Source: Flavobacteriaceae bacterium
GTDB lineage: Bacteria > Bacteroidota > Bacteroidia > Flavobacteriales > Weeksellaceae
Direction of reading: 5' to 3'
Assembly: GCA_012522185.1 (NCBI GenBank)
Contig: JAAYKY010000020.1
Span: forward strand, 1 to 64,000
DNA: 64,000 bases
The translations under genes were made by a program, and so were the position numbers. This document shows positions 11,301 through 19,484 of this stretch, one piece after another. Under the pieces are notes generated by a model. The model was not told the origin of the DNA. It worked only from the letters and a program-made list of their open reading frames with translations, and did no database searches. Numbering within the stretch: position 1 is the first letter of the stretch; each line of letters begins with the position of its first letter.

Positions 11301-12063
11301 CAAATGGGAATAATTGCTGTCGCCAAGATAAATGTTGGCCACCATGAGAACTATTGGAAAAGAGCGGATGATGAATAGCGAGAAGAATGAGTTCGTTCTG
11401 GTATTTGTTCAATTCACTTTTGATCTCCTCGAAAAAGTCTTCTCTTGTTTTGATGTCACAATCGTCGTTCATCGTGGGGTAATGATTCCAGTTTTCCAAA
11501 TACCATTGAGAATCAATAACGAGAAGAACGATTTCTTCGTTGATTTTCAATCTTTCGATTCCACAGTTTTTTCGGGGTAGAAAGCTCTTTTTCTCATCGA
11601 GGTATTCGGTTACCAATCGGGCTTGTTCTTCCAAACCTTCAATTCCACTGTACCAATCATGATTTCCGGGCATGAAAATGGATTGTCCTTTGAAATTTTT
11701 AGCGATTTCGAGTTGATAATACAGTTTCTCTTCGGCCAATTTTCTCTTTTCGAGATGGGAACTATCGGGAATTCCTTTGGGGTAAACATTGTCTCCAAGA
11801 AATAAAATGGTTGAATTTCCATCTGAGTTTTTGACTTTTTCCTCAAAAAACTTCAAGGTTTGTTGAGCTTCGGGTTCTTCGGCGTTTCCGGCATCTCCGA
11901 TGAGGAAGAAGCGATGGTTTAGTTCAGATGAATCAGAAGGCGTATCGATAGGTTGTTGGATGTTTTTACCGTATTGTGGGGAATAAGTTGTGCAGGATTG
12001 AATGGTGAAAATCAAAATGAAATTCACCAGAATTAACACAGAAGTAGATTGAAATTTACTCAT
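8356..12063 (-). CDS. metallophosphoesterase / kinase-like / Omp85-like outer-membrane fusion lipoprotein
   Basis: Lipobox QSC; calcineurin-type motifs GDAGN, GDNVYPKG, GNHDW, HHPLFS, GHEHN; middle GGGTQSNSLRL...EYAMRSLKK...GDWDRHQDQW; C-terminal beta-barrel GGNDGLRGFRNERFLGNKSFYQTSDLRLLLG...SFGLGFSF. Confidence 0.85.
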   Translation of the reverse strand: MSKFQSTSVLILVNFILIFTIQSCTTYSPQYGKNIQQPIDTPSDSSELNHRFFLIGDAGNAEEPEAQQTLKFFEEKVKNSDGNSTILFLGDNVYPKGIPDSSHLEKRKLAEEKLYYQLEIAKNFKGQSIFMPGNHDWYSGIEGLEEQARLVTEYLDEKKSFLPRKNCGIERLKINEEIVLLVIDSQWYLENWNHYPTMNDDCDIKTREDFFEEIKSELNKYQNELILLAIHHPLFSNSSHGGQHLSWRQQLFPFGNFPLPVLGTLFNFLRTTIGIPQDLHSAPYRELANRIKTEITDRENVIVVSGHEHNLQYVEHENIKQIISGAASKTDPARAVHPYDFSYGKQGYAILDVFKDGSARVSFFGNDDGVEALLFSRKIQDPIPVHDWESKFPDEFPETITTSIYPPEKTKKSGIYNWLFGRKYRDYYGMSISAPVAQLDTLMGGLKPLRAGGGTQSNSLRLADKDGREYAMRSLKKNTTRFLQTLYPDQYVEKDFENTGVSDFLYDFYTSSNPFYPFILSKLTQPLGINHTLPQLYYVPKQAALGKYNQDYGDELYMIEERPMSEHSSQLNFGEADDIISTSDLMEDILKNEKARVDEAAFIRARLFDMLLGDWDRHQDQWRWAEHDQGESKLYRPIPRDRDQVFARYDGVLLKLLISIPPTRHFQHFDEEPKSLKWLNKSGNPLDMAFIRRAKEEDWIAEANFIQENLTDEVIENAFAQLPEILQDENSRQIIQDLKIRRDKLEDWAKERYLQLQKLVVLTGTDKDDRFEINRLEKGQTEIKIYRIKKESDVLIFERTYSYDLTKEIWIYGLDDNDVFEVKGQSDKYIKLKLIGGQNRDEFHIENGKKLRIYDYKSKNNNFDNPGRAKIRLTDNYNLNNYNYLKPQYNILFALPGVGYNPDDGVKLGVDLSYEVNKFNRDPFSQKHNFRAMYYFATQGFELEYEGEFVNVLWDWNLNLQTRWTSPNFSQNFFGFGNEVGNFDDEFGKDYNRVKIQNLSFSPSLIRKGRYGTQIKFGVDLEQIKVDDTADRFVLVSEDLNPSVFDNKYFGTVNLGYSYDNYDNQAFPTLGFTFNARASWTMNLEESERNFTTLESHLGFTHKLIPSGRLVYSTLFKGKIILEEDFEFYQGASLGGNDGLRGFRNERFLGNKSFYQTSDLRLLLGSRKGFIPTKYGISAGFDYGRVWNDWENSEKWHTSYGGGIWLNAAELTSLNLNYFHSKDGGRFSFGLGFSF

Positions 12064-12103
12064 AAAAAAAACATATATTCGTACGATCACTTATTCTCAA
12101 AAA

Positions 12104-13273
12104 ATGATAACTCAAAAAGCTGAAAATTTCATTTTCGAATTATTCAAAGATAAGGTATCGGATGATTATCTGTATCACAATTTTCAACATATATTTCGAG
12201 TAACACGAGCGGCCAATACTTTGGGGAAAGCGCATGGGTTGTCGGATGAGGATATGGAGGTTTTGATTTTGGCTGCCTGGTTTCACGATTCCGGTTATTC
12301 GGATTCAGGAGAAAATCATGAAGTGAAAAGTGCGAAAATTGCCGAAGAATTTTTGGGAAAAGAGAATTATCCCAATGAAAAAATAAAGGAAGTTCAAAGA
12401 ATTATTCTAGCTACCCAACCCCAACATGAACCTGTGGATTTATTGGAGAAAATCATCAAAGATGCCGACACTTCTCATTTTTCGGAAGGAAATTATCAGT
12501 CCATTGCAGAACTATTGAAAGCGGAATGGGAACTGACCGAAAACACTTTTTATACAGATGAAGAATGGGCTTTGCTCAACCGTAATTTGCTCTCCAAAGG
12601 ACATCGATATTATACTGATTACGCCAAAGAAAATTGGGCAAAAGGCAAAGAAGAAAACATCGCTGCACTTCAAAAAAAGATTCAAAAAATCAATCCGTCT
12701 GATGGTACAAAGAAAGGGAAAGAAGATCGTTTCTCACGTGCGATTGATACCATGTTTCGAGTGACTTTGAACAATCATACACGACTTAGTGAAATCGCAG
12801 ATAGCAAGGCCAATATTTTACTGTCGGTCAATGCAATTATCATTTCGATCATTCTGGGAACTTTGATTCCAAAGTTGGATGCGCCTCGAAACTTCCATTT
12901 GATCGTGCCAACTTTTGTGCTTTTAATTTCGAGTGTGATTACCATCATTTTTGCCATTATGTCCACTCGACCCAAAGTTACCGAAGGCTCATTTACACGT
13001 GAACAAATCGAAAAAAGACAAGTAAACTTATTGTTTTTTGGGAATTTTCACAAAATGCCGATTACGGAATATGAATGGGCCATGGACGATCTGATGAAGG
13101 ATCGAGAGGCTCTCTACAATGCCTTGACACGGGATCTGTACTTTCTCGGTGTAGTTTTGAACCGAAAATACTATTTACTCCGAATTACATACGGCATTTT
13201 TACCATAGGAATTATCTTGTCGGTTATCAGCTTCGTTTGGGCTTTCCTAAAGTTTGATATTGGCGTGATTTAA
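12104..13273 (+). CDS. HD-domain protein with C-terminal Pycsar-effector-like (PycTM) transmembrane domain
   Basis: HNFQHIFRVTRAA...LAAWFHDSGY HD motif; C-terminal FRVTLNNHTRLSEIADSKANILLSVNAIIISIILGTLIPKL + TM helices, hallmark of PycTM-type proteins. Confidence 0.82.
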   Translation: MITQKAENFIFELFKDKVSDDYLYHNFQHIFRVTRAANTLGKAHGLSDEDMEVLILAAWFHDSGYSDSGENHEVKSAKIAEEFLGKENYPNEKIKEVQRIILATQPQHEPVDLLEKIIKDADTSHFSEGNYQSIAELLKAEWELTENTFYTDEEWALLNRNLLSKGHRYYTDYAKENWAKGKEENIAALQKKIQKINPSDGTKKGKEDRFSRAIDTMFRVTLNNHTRLSEIADSKANILLSVNAIIISIILGTLIPKLDAPRNFHLIVPTFVLLISSVITIIFAIMSTRPKVTEGSFTREQIEKRQVNLLFFGNFHKMPITEYEWAMDDLMKDREALYNALTRDLYFLGVVLNRKYYLLRITYGIFTIGIILSVISFVWAFLKFDIGVI

Positions 13274-15637
13274 TCAGGTTTTCATCATTTTAAAATCGGT
13301 GTAAATCTCTTTGTTTTCGTGGTAAATCACTCCCACTCTCAGAGCTCTCAATCCGATGATTCCTTGTAGATCTTCGATGTCGAATTTCTCAACTTCCTTG
13401 TCCAACATATTTTTATGTTGCAAAAGTTTTATGTAATTCAGGTATTCCCTTTCTTCTTCTTTACTTTGATAAATAATCGTGAGTTTACCAGGTTGAGTAA
13501 TTCGCTGATCTGAATTTTTGATTTTGGCCTTATCGATTCGTTTTTTGACGATTTCATAACGAACATTGTACGAGCCGTCGATGTCAAATTGCTTTTCGTC
13601 CATTCGGAAACGAATCGAAATCGGAGTTCCAAAAACCAAAACCAAAGAGCTTACTTCCAAATCATGTGGCAAACTTGGTCTTAATTCTTGGAAGTAATTC
13701 TCCATTTCACACATCACCTGCAATTCCCATAGTCTTAAATTATGCAAATAATAATCATGAAACTCTTTGTCAGGAACAATCGAAGCGCCGATATACATGC
13801 TGTGCTCTACCCCATCGGTTTTAAATCTTTCGTAATAGTGCGGAAAATAACTTTGAGCTTCGACTTGTTTTTCGTCAAGAATTCGAGCCAATTTTTTGTT
13901 GATTAACGAAATCGATTGGTCAAATTCTCTCCTCTCCTTATAGAAAACGCCGGTCAAAGGTTTGGTTTTTTCAAAATAATAATTGATTTCTCCTTTGATT
14001 TGAGAATCAGAAGTATTGGATTTGAAATTATTTAAAATGGTATGAATTTCTGAAACAATGTAATTTTGTAAACGTTGTTCGATATGCGAAGAAATCAATT
14101 GATTTAATTCCTCCAAATAATTTTTCAATTCGTAGATTTTCTGTTCGAAAAGCGGTAAAGGAGCTTTGCCGAAAATTAATTCAAACAAACTTATAAGATC
14201 CTGAACTTGCAGGATCAAATCCTTTTGAATGGCCGCATTTCGGGAATTGGAAGAACCCTGAACATCGATTTGGCCGTAGAGCGGATAAACTTCATGAAAA
14301 ACAATTTCTTTCAAAGTATATTCCAGACCCATACTTCTATTTTTGATAAACTCAAAAGCTTCTTCTTTGAATCTCCATAAAACGCTGGGATGAATTGAGG
14401 TGTATTCTTTCTGTATGATTGCTTCGATTTCATTTTCCATATCGACTGTGATATGGGATAATTTGTCTTGAATAAACGGTAGGATGTAATCGAGTTTGCT
14501 TGCATTTACAGAATTGAAATCCCCGACTCTTGGCGAAGAAAGTTCTAAAATTCCCAGGAGTTTTTCCCGATCGAAAATCGGTACCAAAATGAAACTTTTA
14601 ACGCCTTGCTTCTTTAGCAATTCGAGCAATCTCTGTTCTTCCGGTTGCGTTTCTGTGCAATAATCAATGTCTGAGACAGCCCAATAAGTTCGGTTCTTCA
14701 AAATTTCACGCAAAGCACCGCCTTCATCAAAGAGGGCTTCGCAATCTTTGACCGATGATTCGTTGAGCAGATGACTGAAATAATTTTGTTCGATGACTTT
14801 TAGATTCAGTCGTTGAAGGAAATTACCAATCAAAGTAAATCCTATTTTTAATTGAGGAACTTTGAAAATAGACTTAAATATGATTTCTACATTTTCAAAT
14901 CGATTTTCATTGATATCGGACAATAAATTTCCCTTAAAGTTAGAAATGGCGTTTTCAATCGTGGCATCAAAAAGAGTCATGATAGAAAAACCTTTGAGTA
15001 CCCAACTTTGAGGCGGAAACTTTTCCAACCATAAATCCAAATTATCTTTATTGTCCAGAAGCAAACGAATTTCTTCTTGACTGAGGAATTTGGATTGATC
15101 GGTCGGTAGGATGTCCAGAAAATCAGCATTGAACATTACACGATAGTGGCGTGTGATACCATTGGCATCGGGAATGTCAATGAACAAAGGGATATCTGTG
15201 ATTTCAATCGGATAATTAAAATAAGTTTTGATGATGACGCAGCAATTCATCACATAGAAATTATGATCGGAAAGGTTGCGAAGATTCAATGAGAATTCTC
15301 CTCCGGCATCGGACAATATATTTTTAAACCGTCGGGAAAGATTTAAAATATTGAAATGAAAAGGAATCGTTACTGCTTTTATTTCATTGTCTGTCAACAA
15401 AAATGGGAATAAATCGCTCAGCAATATTTTTAGGTGAAACTCATAACGATTGAGTTCTTCCATGTCTGAAATGCCCTCCAAAAGCTCGGGGAATTTATTC
15501 ACTTCCTCTAAAAGATCTTCAACATAATTCCGTTGAAAATCACTTAGTTCTTCTATTTCTTCCTCAAGTGCTTTTACCACTTTATGCAAAGAAATCACAG
15601 GCTTAAATGGACTTATTTTATGAGAATTAAACATCAT
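13274..15637 (-). CDS. GAF-domain-containing protein
   Basis: 787 aa; central YWAVSDIDYCTETQPEEQRLLELLKKQGVKSFILVPIFDREKLLGILELSSPR GAF-like core; no obvious output domain. Confidence 0.65.
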   Translation of the reverse strand: MMFNSHKISPFKPVISLHKVVKALEEEIEELSDFQRNYVEDLLEEVNKFPELLEGISDMEELNRYEFHLKILLSDLFPFLLTDNEIKAVTIPFHFNILNLSRRFKNILSDAGGEFSLNLRNLSDHNFYVMNCCVIIKTYFNYPIEITDIPLFIDIPDANGITRHYRVMFNADFLDILPTDQSKFLSQEEIRLLLDNKDNLDLWLEKFPPQSWVLKGFSIMTLFDATIENAISNFKGNLLSDINENRFENVEIIFKSIFKVPQLKIGFTLIGNFLQRLNLKVIEQNYFSHLLNESSVKDCEALFDEGGALREILKNRTYWAVSDIDYCTETQPEEQRLLELLKKQGVKSFILVPIFDREKLLGILELSSPRVGDFNSVNASKLDYILPFIQDKLSHITVDMENEIEAIIQKEYTSIHPSVLWRFKEEAFEFIKNRSMGLEYTLKEIVFHEVYPLYGQIDVQGSSNSRNAAIQKDLILQVQDLISLFELIFGKAPLPLFEQKIYELKNYLEELNQLISSHIEQRLQNYIVSEIHTILNNFKSNTSDSQIKGEINYYFEKTKPLTGVFYKERREFDQSISLINKKLARILDEKQVEAQSYFPHYYERFKTDGVEHSMYIGASIVPDKEFHDYYLHNLRLWELQVMCEMENYFQELRPSLPHDLEVSSLVLVFGTPISIRFRMDEKQFDIDGSYNVRYEIVKKRIDKAKIKNSDQRITQPGKLTIIYQSKEEEREYLNYIKLLQHKNMLDKEVEKFDIEDLQGIIGLRALRVGVIYHENKEIYTDFKMMKT

Positions 15638-15745
15638 CTAATTCATTTTACGCGTAAAGATACGAACTGTAAAAAGGTTTGTCCAAAAGTCTCAATAGGT
15701 TTTCGGTATGGTTTTATTAAATTTGTTTCTGAAGAAATCGAGAAA

Positions 15746-16081
15746 ATGAATCCAGAAGTCAGTAAATACATTGAAAGTTCTCCTGAAGAACAAGCCGAAA
15801 TCATGAAAGAACTTCGCCAATTAATCCATGAAAATGTGGAAGATTTAACCGAAGAGTTTAAGTGAAGTCGTCCTGTTTTCAGGTCTAAAAAGGATTTTGC
15901 TTATTTTCAATCCAATAAAAACCATGTCAATCTTGGGTTTTATTCGGGCTTTGAAAATTTAGAGGATCCGAATGGACTTTTGGAAGGAAGTGGAAAAATG
16001 ATGCGGCACATAAAACTTCGAAAAACATCGGAGATTGACTCTGAGCTTTTGGCGAATTGGTTTCAAACCCTAACAAATTAA
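15746..16081 (+). pseudogene. DUF1801 (YdhG-like) protein interrupted by an in-frame TGA
   Basis: MNPEVSKYIESSPEEQAEIMKELRQLIHENVEDLTEEFK[TGA 15863-15865]SRPVFRSKKDFAYFQSNKNHVNLGFYSGFENLEDPNGLLEGSGKMMRHIKLRKTSEIDSELLANWFQTLTN*; frame fully open on both sides of a single stop. Confidence 0.8.
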
Positions 16082-16083
16082 AT

Positions 16084-16539
16084 ATGAAAGCAGTCGGTAA
16101 TACAGTAGAAGAAATCTTGGAAAACATTCCTGAGGAACGAGCAGAAGCTTTTTGAAAGCTTCACGAAATAATTCTTGCAAATTTACCCAAAGGTTTTGAA
16201 GCTGGGATAAGTTACGGCGGCTTGGGTTATGTAGTGCCTCACTCTGTTTATCCGGACGGTTATCACTGCAAACCTTCGGAGCCACTTCCTTTTGCGGGGA
16301 TTGCTTCGCAAAAACATTCCATTAATTTTTATCATATGGGAATGTATTCCCGTCCAGAAATCCTAGATTGGTTTGTGGAAGAATTAAAAAAAACAAGCAA
16401 TCGCAAACCCGATGTAGGAAAAAGCTGTGTGCGTTTCAAGCATCTGGATGAAATTCCCTATGAACTAATCGGTGAATTGATGCAGAAAATCTCGATGGAA
16501 GAATGGATTCAAATTTATGAATCGGAACGAAAAAAATAA
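16084..16539 (+). pseudogene. second DUF1801 family protein interrupted by an in-frame TGA
   Basis: MKAVGNTVEEILENIPEERAEAF[TGA 16153-16155]KLHEIILANLPKGFEAGISYGGLGYVVPHSVYPDGYHCKPSEPLPFAGIASQKHSINFYHMGMY...; only one stop in an otherwise complete frame. Confidence 0.8.
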
Positions 16540-16540
16540 A

Positions 16541-16590
16541 AAAAACCATGAAAAATTAAGGTTTCTCTTAAAATCTATTTCATGGTTTTT
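16541..16590. terminator. bidirectional hairpin terminator
   Basis: AAAAACCATGAAA ... TTTCATGGTTTTT between convergent genes. Confidence 0.7.
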
Positions 16591-16599
16591 CTCAAAAAA

Positions 16600-17310
16600 T
16601 TAATTGCAGTTGTCCATGATTAAGTGAGCTAATTTTTTAGCTAATTCAAGGTTTTCATGGGCATCATGACTGATTTTGGTGTAAACGGTAAAGGTTTCAT
16701 TTCCAGAAAGAGTTACCATCTCTCCCCCTCTTTCCGTATTAAATCGCCAATAAGCCGCATCGCCCAGATTGTCCACTTTTTCAAATCCGGAAGATTTCCG
16801 AGCTCCGACAAAACCTTTTACGGTTTCCCTTTCCTCTTCGGTTTTATTTTCAAGGTGCTTTTCCATTCGGGCTTCCATTTGCGCTATTTCTTCTTCGTTC
16901 ATTTCTTTGTAAGCGGTATCAAATCGCTCCAAAAAGGTTTCTTTCGGCAAATCGGCATCATACGCATTCAAACTCGAAAAGCCGATGAAATTATTATCGG
17001 GAACCATCACATGTACACTGACGGGACTGGGCTGTGAAGGACGGTCACTTTCCCAAGAATAATAGACTTCACCGTAAGAATCTTTCCGGTCAATGGTTTT
17101 GGTTTTGAATTCGTCAGGAGACATATTTAAAATCCGTGCTACATCATCGAGCGGCAAAAGTTCATCGTACCTTAAATCTAGTTTACTCAGACAATTTAAA
17201 TTGGGACTGGTAGAAGTTTTTGTGGTGATTTCATTTTGGGTCTCCGTTTCAGCATTCTTACAAGAAGTAAAAAAACTGATTCCGATAAGAAGGAAGAATA
17301 TTTTTTTCAT
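16600..17310 (-). CDS. hypothetical lipoprotein
   Basis: MKKIFFLLIGISFFTSCKN lipobox; start chosen at ATG 17310 rather than the longer ORF start. Confidence 0.65.
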   Translation of the reverse strand: MKKIFFLLIGISFFTSCKNAETETQNEITTKTSTSPNLNCLSKLDLRYDELLPLDDVARILNMSPDEFKTKTIDRKDSYGEVYYSWESDRPSQPSPVSVHVMVPDNNFIGFSSLNAYDADLPKETFLERFDTAYKEMNEEEIAQMEARMEKHLENKTEEERETVKGFVGARKSSGFEKVDNLGDAAYWRFNTERGGEMVTLSGNETFTVYTKISHDAHENLELAKKLAHLIMDNCN

Positions 17311-17332
17311 ACTAAAAGTTTTAGAATAAATA

Positions 17333-17358
17333 CAAAAGGCTGCTTTCACAGCCTTTTG
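17333..17358 (-). terminator. hairpin terminator downstream of the 17391-18608 gene
   Basis: CAAAAGGCTG-CTTTCA-CAGCCTTTTG perfect stem. Confidence 0.55.
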
Positions 17359-17390
17359 GAAATGATAATTTATATTAAATAGAGAACGTT

Positions 17391-18608
17391 TTACCAAACA
17401 TTGGTTACACATCCGTTGTCCACCGTCACATTTTCACCAATGGTCAGGTTGGGGTTAGAGCCTTGTCCAGTAAGGACTCGATAATTAATTCCACAACCAC
17501 TGATATTTGTAAACTTCACGTTGTGAATGTTTAGCAAACTTTCGTACCATAGCCAAACGTTACCTTGAGGAGCGTCCAATCCTGAATAATGAATTTCTGC
17601 ATAAGCAATTTCGTTTACCGCATGCTTACTACTAATATTGATGCCCCTCCAAGCTTTAGGTACTTTTGATACTCCTGTAAAAATAATCGGCTCCGCAGCT
17701 GTTCCAATTGCTTTAATCCCTCCACCATCTTCGTAAATAAGCAATTGAGTTTCAGCTCCAAACTCAATTACTACACCCGGTTGAATGGTTAAAACATCTC
17801 TTACCCGTATGTTCTTTATAGCATTTGAAATCACGCTATAAGGCACATCTATTTTTGACCAAGTAGTGGGTGACGTAATTTCCTCACCATATGGATCTAT
17901 AAAAACAAAATCTGATGTGTTGCCTGAATATAGATTGGTATTGTTGATAGCATTGAGGTATCCCGGATTGACAACTGCAGGTGCGTTGTTGTTAGTAAAT
18001 CTATTGTTTTCCAAAGTAAGTGTACTCGAAGTATAGGTTGCGTTGAGACCATAAGACTCACTATTGGAAATCAAAGAATTTGTCATTTTCAGTCGGCTGT
18101 TTGCATATACATGAACAGCTCCTTTGTCACCATTACTATTAAAAGGTTTTCCGCCTGCATCTAAAACTTGCGTATGAGTAAGTTCGTTGAGCGTACTGTT
18201 GCTGTCAAACATGATTCCTCTCCACCATCCTTTATTGTTTTGAGTTCCTCTGAAAATAATTGGTTTTTCAGCAGTCCCCACAGCTGAAAGTGAACCATCT
18301 GCCGTATGGAAATCGTCAATTTCCAAACCTGCATCTTGTTCAAATTCAATCACAACGCCTGGTTCGATTTTAATCGCAGCGGTAATATGCATCCTACAAG
18401 TTACAATGTAGTCTACAGGAGCATAAGGGTCATCGGTCAAAACCCGAGCTTCTTTGAAGAAATTACAATCCAAAACAATGGGATCATTGAATTGTTCTAC
18501 AATTGGATCCGAACCTTCATCATCAGAGGTACAAGCTCCAAGACCCAATAAAATAAAAAGCAGAAAAAAATGCTTTATATTATTGATTTTTAAATAATTA
18601 CTTTTCAT
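17391..18608 (-). CDS. right-handed beta-helix-like surface lipoprotein
   Basis: Lipobox GACTSDDEGSD; repeated blocks PGVVIEF...G-ALGTA-PIIF-G...WRGI....NEL typical of beta-helix proteins. Confidence 0.65.
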   Translation of the reverse strand: MKSNYLKINNIKHFFLLFILLGLGACTSDDEGSDPIVEQFNDPIVLDCNFFKEARVLTDDPYAPVDYIVTCRMHITAAIKIEPGVVIEFEQDAGLEIDDFHTADGSLSAVGTAEKPIIFRGTQNNKGWWRGIMFDSNSTLNELTHTQVLDAGGKPFNSNGDKGAVHVYANSRLKMTNSLISNSESYGLNATYTSSTLTLENNRFTNNNAPAVVNPGYLNAINNTNLYSGNTSDFVFIDPYGEEITSPTTWSKIDVPYSVISNAIKNIRVRDVLTIQPGVVIEFGAETQLLIYEDGGGIKAIGTAAEPIIFTGVSKVPKAWRGINISSKHAVNEIAYAEIHYSGLDAPQGNVWLWYESLLNIHNVKFTNISGCGINYRVLTGQGSNPNLTIGENVTVDNGCVTNVW

Positions 18609-18627
18609 AATAAGATATATTGATTAA

Positions 18628-19122
18628 TTAAAATTTATATTTCATCCCGATCATAGCCACTACCTGATCAAAATCGCTGATCACGTATTTAACTTCCGCA
18701 AATGGCGCAAATCTTTCCGACAAATGGAATTTGAATCCACCTCCGATGTTCGCCCCGATTTTTCCTTCACTATCCGATTCGGAAATTCCTAAATAATCAG
18801 CTTTTACAGAGATCTGAGTATAATTAATACCTCCCAAACCATAAGCACCCATTCGGTCATTGCTGAAGAAATAATAATTCAGATTTCCATTCAGCTCCCA
18901 AACATTGGTTTTGATATAAGAAAATTTCTCAGGAAAGAAGAAAAGAAAATTCGGAGAAATTGTAAGATTTTCCACAATGGCGAATTCTCCAATCACACCA
19001 ATCCCAGGTTGTTCAATCTCACTCCCATAACCAAACATCAATCCGATGTTGTTATCTTGTTGAGCTTTCAAAATTCCTTGAGTCATTAAAAGCACAAAAG
19101 TGCACAAAATCAATTTTTTCAT
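18628..19122 (-). CDS. outer membrane beta-barrel protein
   Basis: 164 aa, signal peptide (MKKLILCTFVLLMTQGILKAQ), repeated amphipathic strands, C-terminal YKF. Confidence 0.75.
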   Translation of the reverse strand: MKKLILCTFVLLMTQGILKAQQDNNIGLMFGYGSEIEQPGIGVIGEFAIVENLTISPNFLFFFPEKFSYIKTNVWELNGNLNYYFFSNDRMGAYGLGGINYTQISVKADYLGISESDSEGKIGANIGGGFKFHLSERFAPFAEVKYVISDFDQVVAMIGMKYKF

Positions 19123-19175
19123 TTTTTAATAGTTTTAAATATGTTTTATGTGTTTTAGTGAATTCAATTAAAAAA

Positions 19176-19195
19176 AGTAAACATCTGTTCTAAAA
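19176..19195 (+). repeat. direct-repeat copy 1 (AGTAAACATCTGTTCTAAAA)
   Basis: 17/20 identity to 19435-19454. Confidence 0.6.
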
Positions 19196-19434
19196 TTTAT
19201 TTTTCAAATCATCCTAAAAAAAGAAGCTACCCGATATTTTCATTGCAGAGAAAGATTGTCTATTCTATATAAAACATATTGTAAATCAGGTAACTTCATT
19301 TTTTAAATCAGCAAACAATCCATTCTTAAAACACTAAATTCTTTTCCCTACAAATTTTATCCTAAAAATTTGGGTATTTTTGTTAAAGAATCAATGAACA
19401 GACGATTTACTCGTTAGTGAAGAAATACCTAATA

Positions 19435-19454
19435 AGTAAACATCCGTCCCAAAA
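19435..19454 (+). repeat. direct-repeat copy 2 (AGTAAACATCCGTCCCAAAA), 30 bp upstream of sigma-factor gene
   Basis: 17/20 identity to 19176-19195. Confidence 0.6.
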
Positions 19455-19484
19455 ATGTTTACCAATTCGAAATATTTACACTAA

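Noticed and set aside
15746-16539. Stop-codon reassignment or selenocysteine at the two in-frame TGAs
   Set aside because: prfB is present in the window, other genes such as ligA end in TGA at natural C-termini, and no Sec machinery or SECIS-like structure was recognised; nonsense mutation or sequence error is more likely.
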